Assembly (NCBI GenBank): GCA_905221605.1
Contig: CAJNDS010002126.1
Span: forward strand, 579,501-643,500
Direction of reading: 5' to 3'
Origin: Symbiodinium natans
Lineage: Eukaryota; Sar; Dinophyceae; Suessiales; Symbiodiniaceae
Length of the DNA: 64,000 nucleotides
Part shown: piece after piece, positions 1-12,000 of the stretch
How the letters are laid out: each line of letters begins with the position of its first letter
How positions within the stretch are numbered: the stretch's first letter is position 1
Notes under the pieces: model-generated
The model's database searches: none
Seen by the model: the letters and a program-made list of their open reading frames with translations, nothing else
What the model was told of the DNA's origin: nothing
Made by a program: the position numbers and the translations under genes

Positions 1-616
1 GAGAAGCCCAAAAAGGTTCACGTTTACCGGGGGGTAGGGATTAGGAAGAACTTACCCTAAACCCCCTGGAGTTTATAGGGTTGATAGCCATGACGAGCAG
101 CCTTGGTGCTACCTTTGCTTGGAGGTTGAACCCTAAACCTTAAACCCTAAACCCTAAACCCTAAACCCTAACCCTAAACCCTAAACCCTAAACCCTAAAC
201 CCACATTTATAGGGTTGAGGATTGAGGACTCCAGGGTCCATCCTATGACCGGAAGGTACTCTTTGACAACATGGCGGAGCAGTCCCTCAGCAGCAAGAAA
301 AGCCTCAACCCTCAACCCTCAACCCTCAGCCCTAAGCCCTAACCCTAAACCCTAAGCCCTAAGCCCTAAACCCTAAACCCTAAACTTCCAAGAGCCCGCT
401 TACCCCCCCAAAATGCTTGAGGCTCCCAGTGAGTCGAGGGGTTTATTGCTTTAAGCCTTGGGGATTTTCGGGTCTTGGGGTTTGGAGGTTTTGGAGTTTT
501 TTAGAGTTTGTTTTTGTTGTCGTTTTCTGGTGTTTGGAGTTTTAGACCCTAAGCCCTAAACCCTAAACCCTAAACCCTTTTGGGGGTTTGAGGGCTTGGT
601 ACGGCTTTGTCTCCAG
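1..616. repeat. Telomere-type repeats with one possible exon
   Basis: CCCTAAA runs at about 131-201 and 340-390 and at 541-578 are separated by short unique stretches. One unique stretch, about 231-294, is open on + and reads YDRKVLFDNMAEQSLSSKK. It could be an upstream exon of the carrier gene, and ATG at 271 could be a start, but its donor does not fit GT/GC/GA and I could not fix it. A second stretch near 90-125 (DEQPWCYLC) is open but unsupported. Confidence 0.35.
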
Positions 617-2768
617 GGTTTGGGAAGCCACCATCCTGTGCGAGAATCGATACCGGAAAGAGACCACCCGTTTAGGGTTTAGGGTTTAGGGCTAGGCGCG
701 ATAAACCTGCTCAAGGCGAAATTTGCAGCCTAGAAAACTCCTTAAACCCTAAACCCTAAACCCTTACCCCTAAACCCCAAACCCTAAACCCTAAACCCTA
801 AACCTAAAACTCAGCCAGTAAGAGCTCCAGGTTTGAACTGCGCACACCTGGAGAGCTTAGATACTCGGGACAGACGGTTGGTGACCATCTGGGCTTCGGG
901 TTTGTTTAGGGTTTAGGGTTTAGGGTTTAGGGTTTAGGGTTTAGGGTTTAGGGTTTAGGGTTTAGGGTTTAGGGTTTAGGGTTTAGGGATTTTTGTTACA
1001 GGGCCACAATACTCGGGGTTCTTATGAGGGCATCTAGGGGGCGAGATTAAGGTATAAGGGGAATTGATAAAGAGGCCACCACGGCCTTTGCAACCCATAC
1101 CATGAAAAACCTGAAGACTCCTCCAACAGGAGCAAGCCGGCCCCCTCCATCTCGGAAATCATGACAAAGGCCTCTAAGAAGGCTGGAGGGCTCAGGGTGT
1201 AAGGTTTATAGGGTTTAGGGTTTAGGGTTTTGGGGTTTGGGGTTTAGGGTTACATGTCAGTGAGCGTGCTCGATGGCCCCAAAGCCAAAAAGCCTGCGTT
1301 CTTCTGTCTCTCCACCCCCACCCCCTGGCCCCGCCCCCCAAGGGTCCCAAGCCCTTCAACCCGTGCGTGCACTGCCATGAACAGCGTCGTTGGGATTCCT
1401 AACAGGGCGCAGCCTCAGGCACAGGTTCTGTCTGTTTCTTCGTGCTTCTTCCCCCCAGACCCGAAACCTAAGCCCGAAAACCTAAACATGAGACCTTTAG
1501 CCCTATACCCGAAGCCTTCAACCCTAAACAACCCGACACAGTTTCAGGGTTTCAGGGTTGGGGTGCAGGGTTTTGGTTCAGGGCTTAGGGTTTTGGGTTA
1601 GGGTTTAGGGTTAGGGTTTAGGGTTTATGGTGGTAGGATCTTCGGCCCTGGCAGGCTTTGAGCGGTGGCCTCGCCGGTATGGGCGCGCAGGCGATCAACG
1701 TGCGCACCTCAAGCTTTTGCGTTTGGGGTTTAGGGTTTAGGGTTTAAGGTTTCGGGTTTAGGGTTTAGGGTTTAGGATTCGGGTGGGGGAGGGGGGGAGG
1801 GGTATAAACCCTAAATACAAGGTCCTTTGGGAGTTGCGACACGTACAGGTGTCCCCCTGAAGCCACAGAAGCCATCAAACCCCCCAAGCCCGACCTTCCC
1901 TGGCTGCCCCCAAGCCCTAAACCCTAAACCCTAAACCCTAAACCCTAAACCCTAAACCCTAAACCCTAAACCTAAACCCTAAACCCTTTTCTCAGGTGCT
2001 GGCCCTGATGTGGATGCGAACTATCATGAACTACCAGTACCGCTACGGCCCGGTTCTCGTGCAGGGTTTATACTACTGTTATTGGTGAGTGTTTAGGGTT
2101 TAGGGTTTAGGGTTTAGGGCTTAGGGCTTGGGGTATTGGTGCGTGTCGATTAAAATTCGTGTCCTATTGGGGATGCGAGCAATATACACCCTACTTCATT
2201 GAGATCGGCTGCGTGGCAGGGGGGGTAGTTTCGGGCGCAGGCCACGCCCCTAAACCCTACGACAGCCTAGCCCGAAACCTTGCTTGCACCCCAAACCTAA
2301 AGACACGACTGAACTCTGAGCCCCACAGACCACTAGCACCCCGGACGCCCGAGAACCGCAAGCCCTCTAAGCCCGAAGCACTACCATGCTCCTTTGGCGA
2401 GGGACGGTCGGGTTCTGGAGATGATTAGGTGGCCCCAAACACTGAAGAAACCCTTATGCTGGTGGTTTGGGGACTAGGGTTTAGGGTTTAGGGTTTAGGG
2501 TTCAGGGTTTGTGGTTTTCAGGTTTCTCGGCTTCAGTTGCAGAACTTTATGAGCTTTTTCAGGTTTAGGGGGTGTTTGGACGTAGAGGTTCGAGTGGCGC
2601 GAGTTGCGGCATTCGCGGAACAGCAGCGCCCTTTTCGCACATGAGCCTGCGTACCTTCTGCCCTTGTGACACTTACATACAAAACCACCTAACATGCCTA
2701 CAGCCACCCTAACCCTGGGGCTTAGGGAAGTTTAGGGTTTAGGGTGTCGGGTTCAGGCTGCGAAAAAT

Positions 2769-2820
<52 letters not shown>

Positions 2821-5028
2821 TAAGCAACACGGAGGAGGGCAGGGTCTGAGGGCAACCACACAGGTGAAGGAAAGAGACACCTGCTTTTTCTTGGCGCCTC
2901 ACCAGCTCCTTCAAGGATGGCCCCCGTAAACAGGGGCGGGAAGGATGCCCAGGGGAAAACCTTGCCCCTTGCCCCACGAAAAGAAAGAACACAAACAAAA
3001 ACATAAAGAAAGAAAGAAAGAAATAACGACAGGAACAAAGACAGAACGCAATAAAGAAGGAAAGAAATAAATAAAGAAATATGGAAAGAAGAAGACAAAG
3101 GATGATGACAGAACTACATAAAGTCAGAAAGACAGAAAGACAAAACAAAAGCACAAACGAACATGCGGAAAAAAATGAATACTGAGACTGGGATGAAAGA
3201 CAGAGATGTGACTATCGGCTATCAGTCATCCTCCCGCCCATAAACCCTTCACCCTAACCCTAAAGCCTAAACCCCAAGACCCTAAACCCTGAACCAAAAA
3301 CCTGAACCCTAAAACACTAAACCCTAAACCCTAAATCCCTAAAACTTAAACCTCTAAACCCAAAAACCCTGAACCTCACAGCTTGTGAAGTCAATTTGCA
3401 GGTGGCACCTTTACGAGCGCCCGATGCCCAGACTGCTCGTTGTGCATTTTTTTGGGGGGTTTAGGGTGTTGGGTGTAGGGTTTAGGGTTTAGGGTTTAGG
3501 GCTTAGCACGGAGAAGGCCTACACAGGTACGGAAGAGGCCGGAAGCCCCTTCACACCCTAAACCCCCCACAGCTCTTGACCCTTAAACTCCAAGCCCTCA
3601 ACCAGCAACGACCAAAACGCCCCGTAAACCCTGAACCCCTGACCTCTATAAGCCCCAACCCCATGGGGTTTAGGGTTTAGGGTTTAGGGTTTAGAGTTTA
3701 GGGTTTAGGGTTTAGGGTTTAGGGTTTAGGGTTTAGGCCAACAGTAAGCCCTGTCAACCCTCTGAGTCCTGAAAGCCCCAAACCCAGACCCTGAGCCCCA
3801 AACCCTGCAAACCACACAACCCTATGAACCTTGTACCCCAAAACCCTGCAAGCCCCGTAAACCCGAAACCTTATATCCCTTTTTTCCAAGCCCTAAACCC
3901 TAGCCCTAAACCCTAAACCCTAAACCCTAAACCCTAAACCCAAGGTGGCCCAGAAGCTGTATGCGGAAGGAGGCATTCCGCGGTTCTACCGCGGCTTAGC
4001 CCCTGGCCTCATCCAGGCGCATCCCCTTTAAGGGATAGGGGGCTTTAGGGTTTAGGGTTTAGGGTCATCGTTTAGGGCCCGGGTTTGGGGTTTAGGGTTT
4101 AGGGCTAGGGTTTAGGGTTTAGGGTTTAGGGTTTAGGGTTTAGGGTTTAGGGTTTAGGGTTTAGGGTTTAGGGTTTGGGGTTTAGGGTTTAGGGTTAGGG
4201 TTTTGGGTTTAGGGTTTAGGGTTCAGGGTTCAGGGTTTAGGGTTTAGGGTTTGGTTTTCGGATTTACAGGGTTTGCAGGGTTGTACAGGCTTTACACCCT
4301 AACCCCTCATCCGGCGGCTTCACAGCTTTAAGCGGCAAGGGCTGCAGGGCTTTGGGCGTCATCCGCGTCAAGCCCCAGTTGAGCGGTTGAGGGTTAGCAC
4401 CCCTAAGCCCTAAGCCCTAAGCCCTAAACCCTAAACCCTAAACCCTAAACCCTAAACCCTAAACCCTAAACCCTAAACCCTAAACCCTAAACCCTAAACC
4501 CTAAACCCTAAACCCTAACCCTAAACCCTAAACCTGAACCCAGATCCTGCACGGTGCAAGGCGCCAGTCTCTCGATTCGGTGACACCGCGGCGAACGACG
4601 GAGCCCTGGCAGCTCTGGAGCACACATCGTTGCCAACGGCTGCTGGGAGCCCTGGGAAAACTGCGGGGGGTTGAGGCTTTGGGGTTTAGGGTTTCGGGTT
4701 TCGGGTTTAGGGTTAAGGATGCAGGGTTTAGGAATTAGGGTTTGGCCGTAGGGTTCGTGGTGTAGGGTTTCGGGTTGGGGAATTAGGGTCTAGGGCTTTA
4801 GCAGTTGAGAGGTAGGGCTGAAAAGAGTTGAGGCGACACATACTGACCGCAAAACATCCTCGATGAGCCCCTACCTTTAGGTCTAGTACCCTAAACCCTC
4901 AACCCTCAACTCCTCAAAACTCCCGAAGACTAGACCCCCCCAAAACCCCCAAAAAATACCCCGAAACAACTCCCTGTGATCCCTAGCTTCCGAGGCTAAG
5001 ACCATGGCAGCATCGGCCTGTGCCGCAG
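617..5028 (+). CDS. Mitochondrial carrier (SLC25-type) protein, N-terminal exons
   Basis: This is the first block of a split carrier gene, which would move a small metabolite across the inner mitochondrial membrane; the substrate is not predictable. Exons seen: 617-669, 831-about 899, 1130-1181, 1655-1699, 1996-2064, 3945-4016, 4561-4638, 4995-5028. Readings in order include SEIMTKASKK, ALSGGLAGMGAQAIN, VLALMWMRTIMNYQYRYG, KLYAEGGIPRFYRGLAPG, APVSRFGDTAANDGALAALE and AKTMAASACAA. The RFYRGL and SRFGDTAAN motifs are what I know from the plant/algal carrier subfamily carrying LRTxMNYQYRYG. Phases agree from 1655 on; the two exons before 1130 are less sure, and no start codon is assigned. Donors are GC (1182, 4017, 4639) and GT (1700, 5029); acceptors are AG followed by G. 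The reading continues at 23851, beyond a nested amine oxidase gene. It could instead be a broken copy, but the exons complement the downstream blocks without overlap. Confidence 0.72.
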
Positions 5029-5464
5029 GTCCCCTGTGGGTCTATTGCATTCGACTTTGCCATAGTGGGGTAACACTTTCCAGTTCGAAGGGTGCTTAAG
5101 CTCAATAAGGAAGAGGAATCTACATGTTTAATACTACCCCAACCATGAACGAGTAGAGCGGACAGGAAGTTAGGTTTAGAGGTCAGGGCTTTAAGGGGGC
5201 TTTTCGTGCGGATGTCATCCCTATAAACCTCAAACCCTTAAACCCTTACGCCCTGAAGCCCAAAACACACCCTGAACTCCCACCCTCCCCCCCCCCTACT
5301 CCAAGCAAGAGCTTAAACCCCAAAGCCCTAAACCCCCCACATAAACCCTCATAGCCTAAAGTCCTAAACCCTCAAGTTCGAATCCCAGCTCCGCTACTCC
5401 CCTGAAGTCGGCACCTCTCAAGCGCCCTGCAGACCGGGATTTTGAGGTTTAGGGATTAGGGTTT

Positions 5465-5630
5465 AGGGTTAGGGGTTTAGGGGTTTAGGGGTTTAGGGGT
5501 TTAGGGGTTTAGGGGTTTAGGGGTTTAGGGGTTTAGGGGTTTGGGGGTTTGGGGGTTCGGGGGTTCAGGGGTTTAGGGGTTTAGGGGTTTAGAGGTTCAG
5601 GGGCTTCGGGGTTAGGGGTTTAGGGTTTAG
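5465..5630. repeat. TTTAGGGG variant array
   Basis: About a dozen 8-bp TTTAGGGG units plus degenerate ones. A similar array is at 7665-7752, in the amine oxidase intron 7571-7980. Confidence 0.9.
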
Positions 5631-6029
5631 GTCCCAACAGTGAGGTGCATATGCCAGAGCTTCCCTCAAGGAGACTGGATCTAGGACCACTTCCGGTGAA
5701 CGGCTCCCCTTCAGACAACCCTTATATACAACCAGGGTTTAGGGTTTAGGGTTAGCGTTTAGGGGAAGCCGCATGTTCCTAAATGCAGATTTTCAGGGTT
5801 TTCTAGGGTTTGCGAGCTTTGTAGAGCCTAAAACGGCTGCCGGGAATCCCATGCCATGCTCTAGGTTCAAGCCCCCCAAACCCTACACTCTGAACCCTAA
5901 ACCCTAAACCCTAAACCCTAAACCCTAAACCCTAAACCCTAAACCCTAAACCCTAAACCCTAAACCCTAAACCCTAAACCCTAAACCCTAAACCCTAAAC
6001 CCTAAACCCTAAGCTTGAGCGACCGTACC

Positions 6030-9000
6030 ATGGCCTTGTCCGCGGCCCTCCTCTCCGATGAGCTGCGGCGGGCTGTGGCGCTGCCCAGGCGTGCGGCACT
6101 CCAGAACAGAGGCGGGTGCGGTTTAGGGTTTAGGGTTTAGTGTTTATAGGGCTTAGAGTTTAGGGTTTAGGGTTTGGGGTCTAGGGGTCTGGGGGTCTAG
6201 GGGTCCAGGGGTCCAGGGGTCCAAGGGTCCCAGGGGTCTTTGGGGGTTTCGGGGTTGCAAGGTTGTTGTTTGTGGCTTGGGGCTTTTTAAGGTACAAGGT
6301 CAGGGTGCAGGGTTTGTTTGGGGGTTGCACTTGTAGGCCTAGCGCTATGTTGGCATTGGATGCTAACCCTACACTGTAACAACCGCCCTCATCTGCTGAA
6401 GAAGTGGAAGCCCTAAACCCTGAGCCCTAAACCCTAAACCCTAAACCCTGAGCCCTAAACCCTAAACCCTAAACCCTAAACCCTAAACCCTAAACCCTCA
6501 GCTTCCCAAGAAGTGAAGACCTCAGAAAAGGCGCCCCGCCTCCCCGTCATGTGGCCGTCGTGGGCGCCGGAGCCGCCGGTTTAGCTACAGGCGGGGCCAT
6601 TTAGGGGTTTCGGGATTCAAGGTTTTATAGGGTTTAGGGTTTAGGGTTTAGGGATTTTTTGGTTCAGGGTTTTGGGGTTTCGGGTTTTAGGGCCTTAGGG
6701 TTTTGGGATGTAGGGTTTCTGGGTTTATAGGGTGCTTGGGGCGCGGGGACCTAAAGCCTTAGACCTAGGGTTTAGGGTCTAGGGTTTAGGGGTCTGTGTA
6801 GTTCTCTAAACGCGAACCCTCAAACCCCAAACAACAAGAAAGCTCGCCAGCCCTGGGCCTTTCCCGGCGCGGCATCGCCGTGACACTTCTGGAGGACCAG
6901 GGTTTAGGGTTTAGGGCTTGAGGGTTTTAGGATTTTACGGTTTTAGGGTTTATTTTGTTTTTAAGGGGTTTTGGGTTTTAGGGGTTTAGGTCTAGGGGTC
7001 TTGGGGGTTTAGGCGTTTAGGGGTTTAGATGTTTAGGGGTTTAGGGCTTAAGCTAGGGTTCATGTTCTTAGGTTTTCGGATTGCAGAAGGTCCTCTTCCC
7101 TACCCAAATCGCAAGCACACAGCAAAAAGAATCCTCAACCCCGCAAGTCCAGAAACAAAGCTTTGAACCCTACTACACCTTCTAGGGTCCTTAAGGGAGG
7201 CAGGGTCCTCTAATACTCCTCACTCCTGGCCTTAGCTTCCCTCTACTTCCATGAACCCCTTCCTTAAGAACCCCATGAAGGAACGCCAACTCTCAAGCCC
7301 CCACCAAAATCCTGCGCTGCTAAAATCCAGAAGCCCAAATCGCCCGACACCTTAATTAAGCCCTGCATCCTCAACCCAATGAACCCTAAACTAAACCCTA
7401 AACCCCTAAACCCCTAAACCCCTAAAACCCTAAACCCTAAACCCTAAACCCTAAACCCTAAACCCTAAACCCTAAACCCTAAACCCTAAACCCATCCTGC
7501 TCCAAGCCGCCAGGCCGGACAGACAGTGGGCGGCCGCGTCCGCACTACCGAAGTCCTGGGCCGGCCCTACGACACTGGGATCGCAGGGTGGTGTCCCTTT
7601 TGTTCAACCCTGTTAGCTAGGGTTTGGGGTTTAGGGTTTCGGGTTTGGGGTTTCGGGGTTTAGGGTTTAGGGGTTTAGGGGTTTAGGGGTTTAGGGGTTT
7701 AGGGGTTTAGGGGTTTAGGGGTTTAGGGGTTTAGGGGTTTAGGGGTTTAGGGTTTAGGGTTCGTGCGACAAAAGTTTTGGTGTTTGGGGGCTTTGGGGTT
7801 TGGAGTGCAGGGTCCATCCCGTTGACCGACTTTTTGACCCGTTGTTCAGATTGGAATCAGGGGGTCTTGTCAAACCCATTGGGAGATACTGACTCCGTAA
7901 ACCCTAAACCCGAAACCCTAAACCCTAAACCCTAAACCCTAAACCCTAAACCCTAAACCCACCAACGCCGGCAAACGTAGGATTTGGGGGCCACCTGGGC
8001 ACACGGCCGCTCTGCCAAGGAGAGGCTGAAACGTTTGTTTAGGGTTTACCTGGTGATGCAAACGACGGTTTAAAACTAGTATGCCGAAATGTACGTAAAT
8101 TTCGAAGAGACGCAAAAATTAGTGGTATCTCGAGATACGGGAAATGTCCCACAGCCAAAGTGTCACTACATAAATTTCGTATGCCATATGACTAGGAATT
8201 TTTCGTATATATAAGTATATACATATATATGTGTATCTCTCTGCATATATATATGTATATACATATATACACAAACCCTATATAGACCCAGGAGAAGCTT
8301 GGGGGCTTCTACGGGTTTCCTCGCTCTAGCGAGGGGGCTCTTGAGAGCTCTGAGGTTTGGGTTTCCAGGGTGTAGGAGGGTTTAGTCTACTTCTGGGGGA
8401 TGCAAGGGTTCAGAGTTGCAGGCTTCTTTTAAGAGGAGCTTGGGGGCTTCTACAGGTTTCCTCACTCTAGCGAGGGGGCTCTTGAGAGCTCTGGGGTTTG
8501 GGCTCGGGGGTCGACAGGTCGAGGGCTTCCAGGGGTTACGAGGGTTGTTTTTAGGGGATGCTAGGTAGGAGCCTCTCTGAACTTTTGGCGCTGTGCCCCA
8601 CGTTGGCTCAATGCCCGTGCCGTGCTTGGAGGTCCATGGTACTTAGTAACCTGTTCGAATTGTACTTATAACCCAATGTCGTACCTTTTGGGGGTGGTAT
8701 GCGAGAATCCCCTGTCACTAATCCAGAAAGGAACCAGATACTTGGAGGTTCAGGGTAAGCTCCATGCATAATCAATTTAAGCAGCGACACAAGCAAAACT
8801 GAGACAGGTAGCGAAAAAAACAGTCTCACTCAGGAAAAAACAGTCAGACTGAAAAAAACATTTAAAAAAACAGCCCAAGTACGGTGCCATGTTGACTTTC
8901 GGGTTCGGGTTTTTGCCGACATCATGGTGACATATTACGGGGGCTGTTCGGGGGACGGCTTTTCGGGGTCGACATTTTTCACCAAATGTCTACCCCGCAT

Positions 9001-12000
9001 CCTCAAAAATCCAGTCTTTTGAGGGGTGGGGGGGGGCCTGCATGAGGGGGGCGTGTCGGGGGGGGGGGGCGGGGGGCAGTGGTGGGGGGGGTGGGGGGGC
9101 TGTGGGGCTGCGGGGCTGGGGCTGCGGCGCTGCAGAGCTTCGGGGCTGCGGGGCTGCGGGGCTGCGGGGCTGCGGGGCTGCGGGGCTGCGGGGCTGCGGG
9201 GCTGTGGGGCGGGGCTGCAGGGCTGCGGGGCTGGGCTGCGGGGCTGCGGGGCTGGGAAGGGTTTGGGGGGGTTGGGTGGTGGGGTTGGGGGGGAATCGAT
9301 TCTAGAAAGGAAAATCGTTTTCAGGGGGGGGCGGGTGGCGGAGTGTTAGTTGGGGGGGGGGCTGTCCTGGGACCCTCTGCGACCCTCCAGCATGTGACAA
9401 CCCCTTCAGCAAAACATATCAAAACGAAACCAAATCAGGTTGTTAGGTTGCTCGAAAGCGAGTGTTAGCTAGCAGAAGTAGCAGTAGTAGTAGCAGTAGC
9501 AGTAGCAGTAGCAGTAGCAGTAGCAGTAGCAGTAGCAGTAGCAGTAGCAGTAGCAGTAGCAGTAGCAGTAGCAGTAGCTTCAATACAGGGCTTTAGGGCT
9601 CTGGGCCTTAGGGTTTATATATACAGGGTTGTATGGTGTTCAGGGCATTTGGGGGGTTTTGGGGGATTTGGGGGGGGTTCCTGGCCCAATAAAATCCTTC
9701 CTTGTGACATCGATCCACGGAATTTCCTTACGTTCAGGTGATACGTCTTTCTGGTGCCGAATTTCGGTCCGTTCAGGAGAATCCAGTACTTTACGTCTTT
9801 TTGTCCCTGATTTCGCCTTTACGGGAAAAAAACCAACCTTCGGACCTACAGGTAGGGTTTAGGGTTTAGGATTTAGGGTTTAGGGTTTAGGGTTTAGGGT
9901 TTAGGGTCAGGCACACGCAGCTCGAGGGTCAAAAGGTTGATCAGATTCAGGGTTTTGAGGGTTTGTAGGGTTTAGGGGCTTATAGGACTTGTAGGGCTTG
10001 TAGGGTGTGTAGGACTGATTTAGGATTTATTGGGTTCATAAGCTATATCGGCTTCAGGGTGTTTGGGCTTGCAGGGCTTTATGGGGCCTCTGGGCTTATA
10101 GGGTATTTTGGGGTTTATAGCAACTGGGTTGTAGTGTTTTAGTTGGGGTTTTCGTTGCCCTCAAGCCCGAACCTCAGATCTTCAACCCTGAGCCCAAAAC
10201 GCTGTGGCAATGGGCAGCATGCGGAGTAGCGCGGCCATGCACCCGTAAGCCCGACACCCGCACAAAAGCGCCCAGAAGACTGAATCCTAAGCTTCCAAGA
10301 CCTCCGCAACTTTCGCCTCTCCCGAAGCTCCCCAAAACCTCGAAAACCCTTCTCCTCAAACAAAGGATGGTTTACAAAGGTTCTTAAAGTAAACCCTTCA
10401 TGATCCCCCTATACCATGATCCCCTGGACCCACTACAGCTAAACCGTCAACCCTAAACCCTAAACCCTAAACCCTAAACCCTAAACCAGAGGAGAATCCG
10501 GCCTTGCAGTACGCGGAGCAGCTGCCTCTTCGCGACGGCTCCGCGAGGGTATCTTGGGGAAAGTGAGCCCGAAATCAGGGCTTGGGGGCTTCAGATGCCC
10601 TCAACATGCTACTATACGGAGGTATACCCTATACTATACTGATTCAATACTGATATCCTGATTCAGGTAGATGGACCTTAACCCCTAACCCTAAACCCTG
10701 AACCCTTTTAGGGTTCCTGCCATCCCCAAGGTAGGCCGGACTGGGGCACGGACTGTCTACGGCGATGATGGCAGCGAGGCCCGGACTTGTTGGGGGCTCG
10801 TTCAAGGGTTTAGGGTTCAGGGTTTAGGGTTTAGGGTTTAGGATTTAGGGTTTAGGGTTTAGGGTCAAGGGTCATATACTTGTCGTATAAAGGTGCATGG
10901 ACCCTTCGGTCCTGAGGGTTCGGCTAAACACCTACAGCCTACGGTCTCTAGGGGTCAAATCCACACTGGAAGGTTGACGGTCGGCTGGCCTCACGTTTGG
11001 CGAGCGCCTACGCTTTTGCCCTGGAGGACTGCCACTTGAGGGTCTGTTCTTTTGGGCGGGAGGAGAATAGTGGGCTTGGGCCTGTTTAGGGTCTTGGGCG
11101 TTGCTTTCTTTATTTTTTGGGGGGGTCATTTTTGTTTTTATTTGCGGACCGGGGGGGGGGGGGTTGGTCTCGGTTGAAGATCGCGTGGTGGATCCAGCTG
11201 GGGAAAGGGGGGGGGGGAGGGCGGTTCTTCCGAAAGCCTGCAACTTTACAAGCCTCAAGATTCAGGAGCCGTGCTTGGGTTCCGGGAACCAGAAAACCTA
11301 AACCATATTTAAATGCCTTTGAACCCGTATATAAACCCCAACAAAAAGAATATACAGATCCCACAAAACACACAAAACATGCCAACCCTAAACCCTAAAC
11401 CCTAAACCCTAAACCCTAAACCCTAAACCCTAAACCCTAAACCCTAAACCCTAAACCCTAAACCCTAAACCCTAAACCCTAAACCCTAAACCCTAAACCC
11501 TAAACCCTAAAAACCCTAAACCCTATATGAACCCTAAACCCCTGTCGCAGCCCCCAGGAATGCGAGGGCGTGGCGCGCGGGGAGGTCGCGGAGGCGCTCC
11601 TGGATCCCGAGCTCAAAGGCCTCCCTGCGAACGTCGAGGCCTTCTGGGATTTAGGGTTTAGGGTTTAGGGTTTTGGGTTTTGGGTTTAGGGTTTAGGGGT
11701 AGATTGACTTTTAGGGGTTTTTGGGACTCTAGGGACTTCATAGGGTTCATAGGGGGCTTTATGCCTGTTAGAGGGTTTGTGGGATATGAGGCTTTATTCG
11801 GGTTTCTAGGATTCATAATTCGTTAAGAGACTTTACGGGCTTGCTGGGTACAGTAGGAAACGCTGCAGGCCGCCGTTGACAAGCTTGCTGCGAGTTTTGA
11901 GATTAAGGGGCTCCTGGCAGGTTTGTTTGTTTTTGTTTTTTTTTTGAGGGAGGGCAGTTAGGATGAGGGCTGTGGGACTTTGCGGGCCCTGGATTTCAGA

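Noticed and set aside
1331..1400. Open island with NPCVHCHEQRR as a carrier exon
   Set aside because: Exons 1130-1181 and 1655-1699 join in phase with a shared GCT and give continuous family sequence without it.
5372..5402. tRNA-like T-arm and acceptor (AGTTCGAATCCCAGCTCCGC)
   Set aside because: No D-arm, anticodon arm or matching 5' acceptor strand is found upstream, where CCCTAAA-type repeats lie. At most a tRNA fragment.
9026..9468. Overlapping Gly/Ala/Cys-rich open frames
   Set aside because: They follow from a 9-bp GGGGCTGCG repeat that keeps all frames open.
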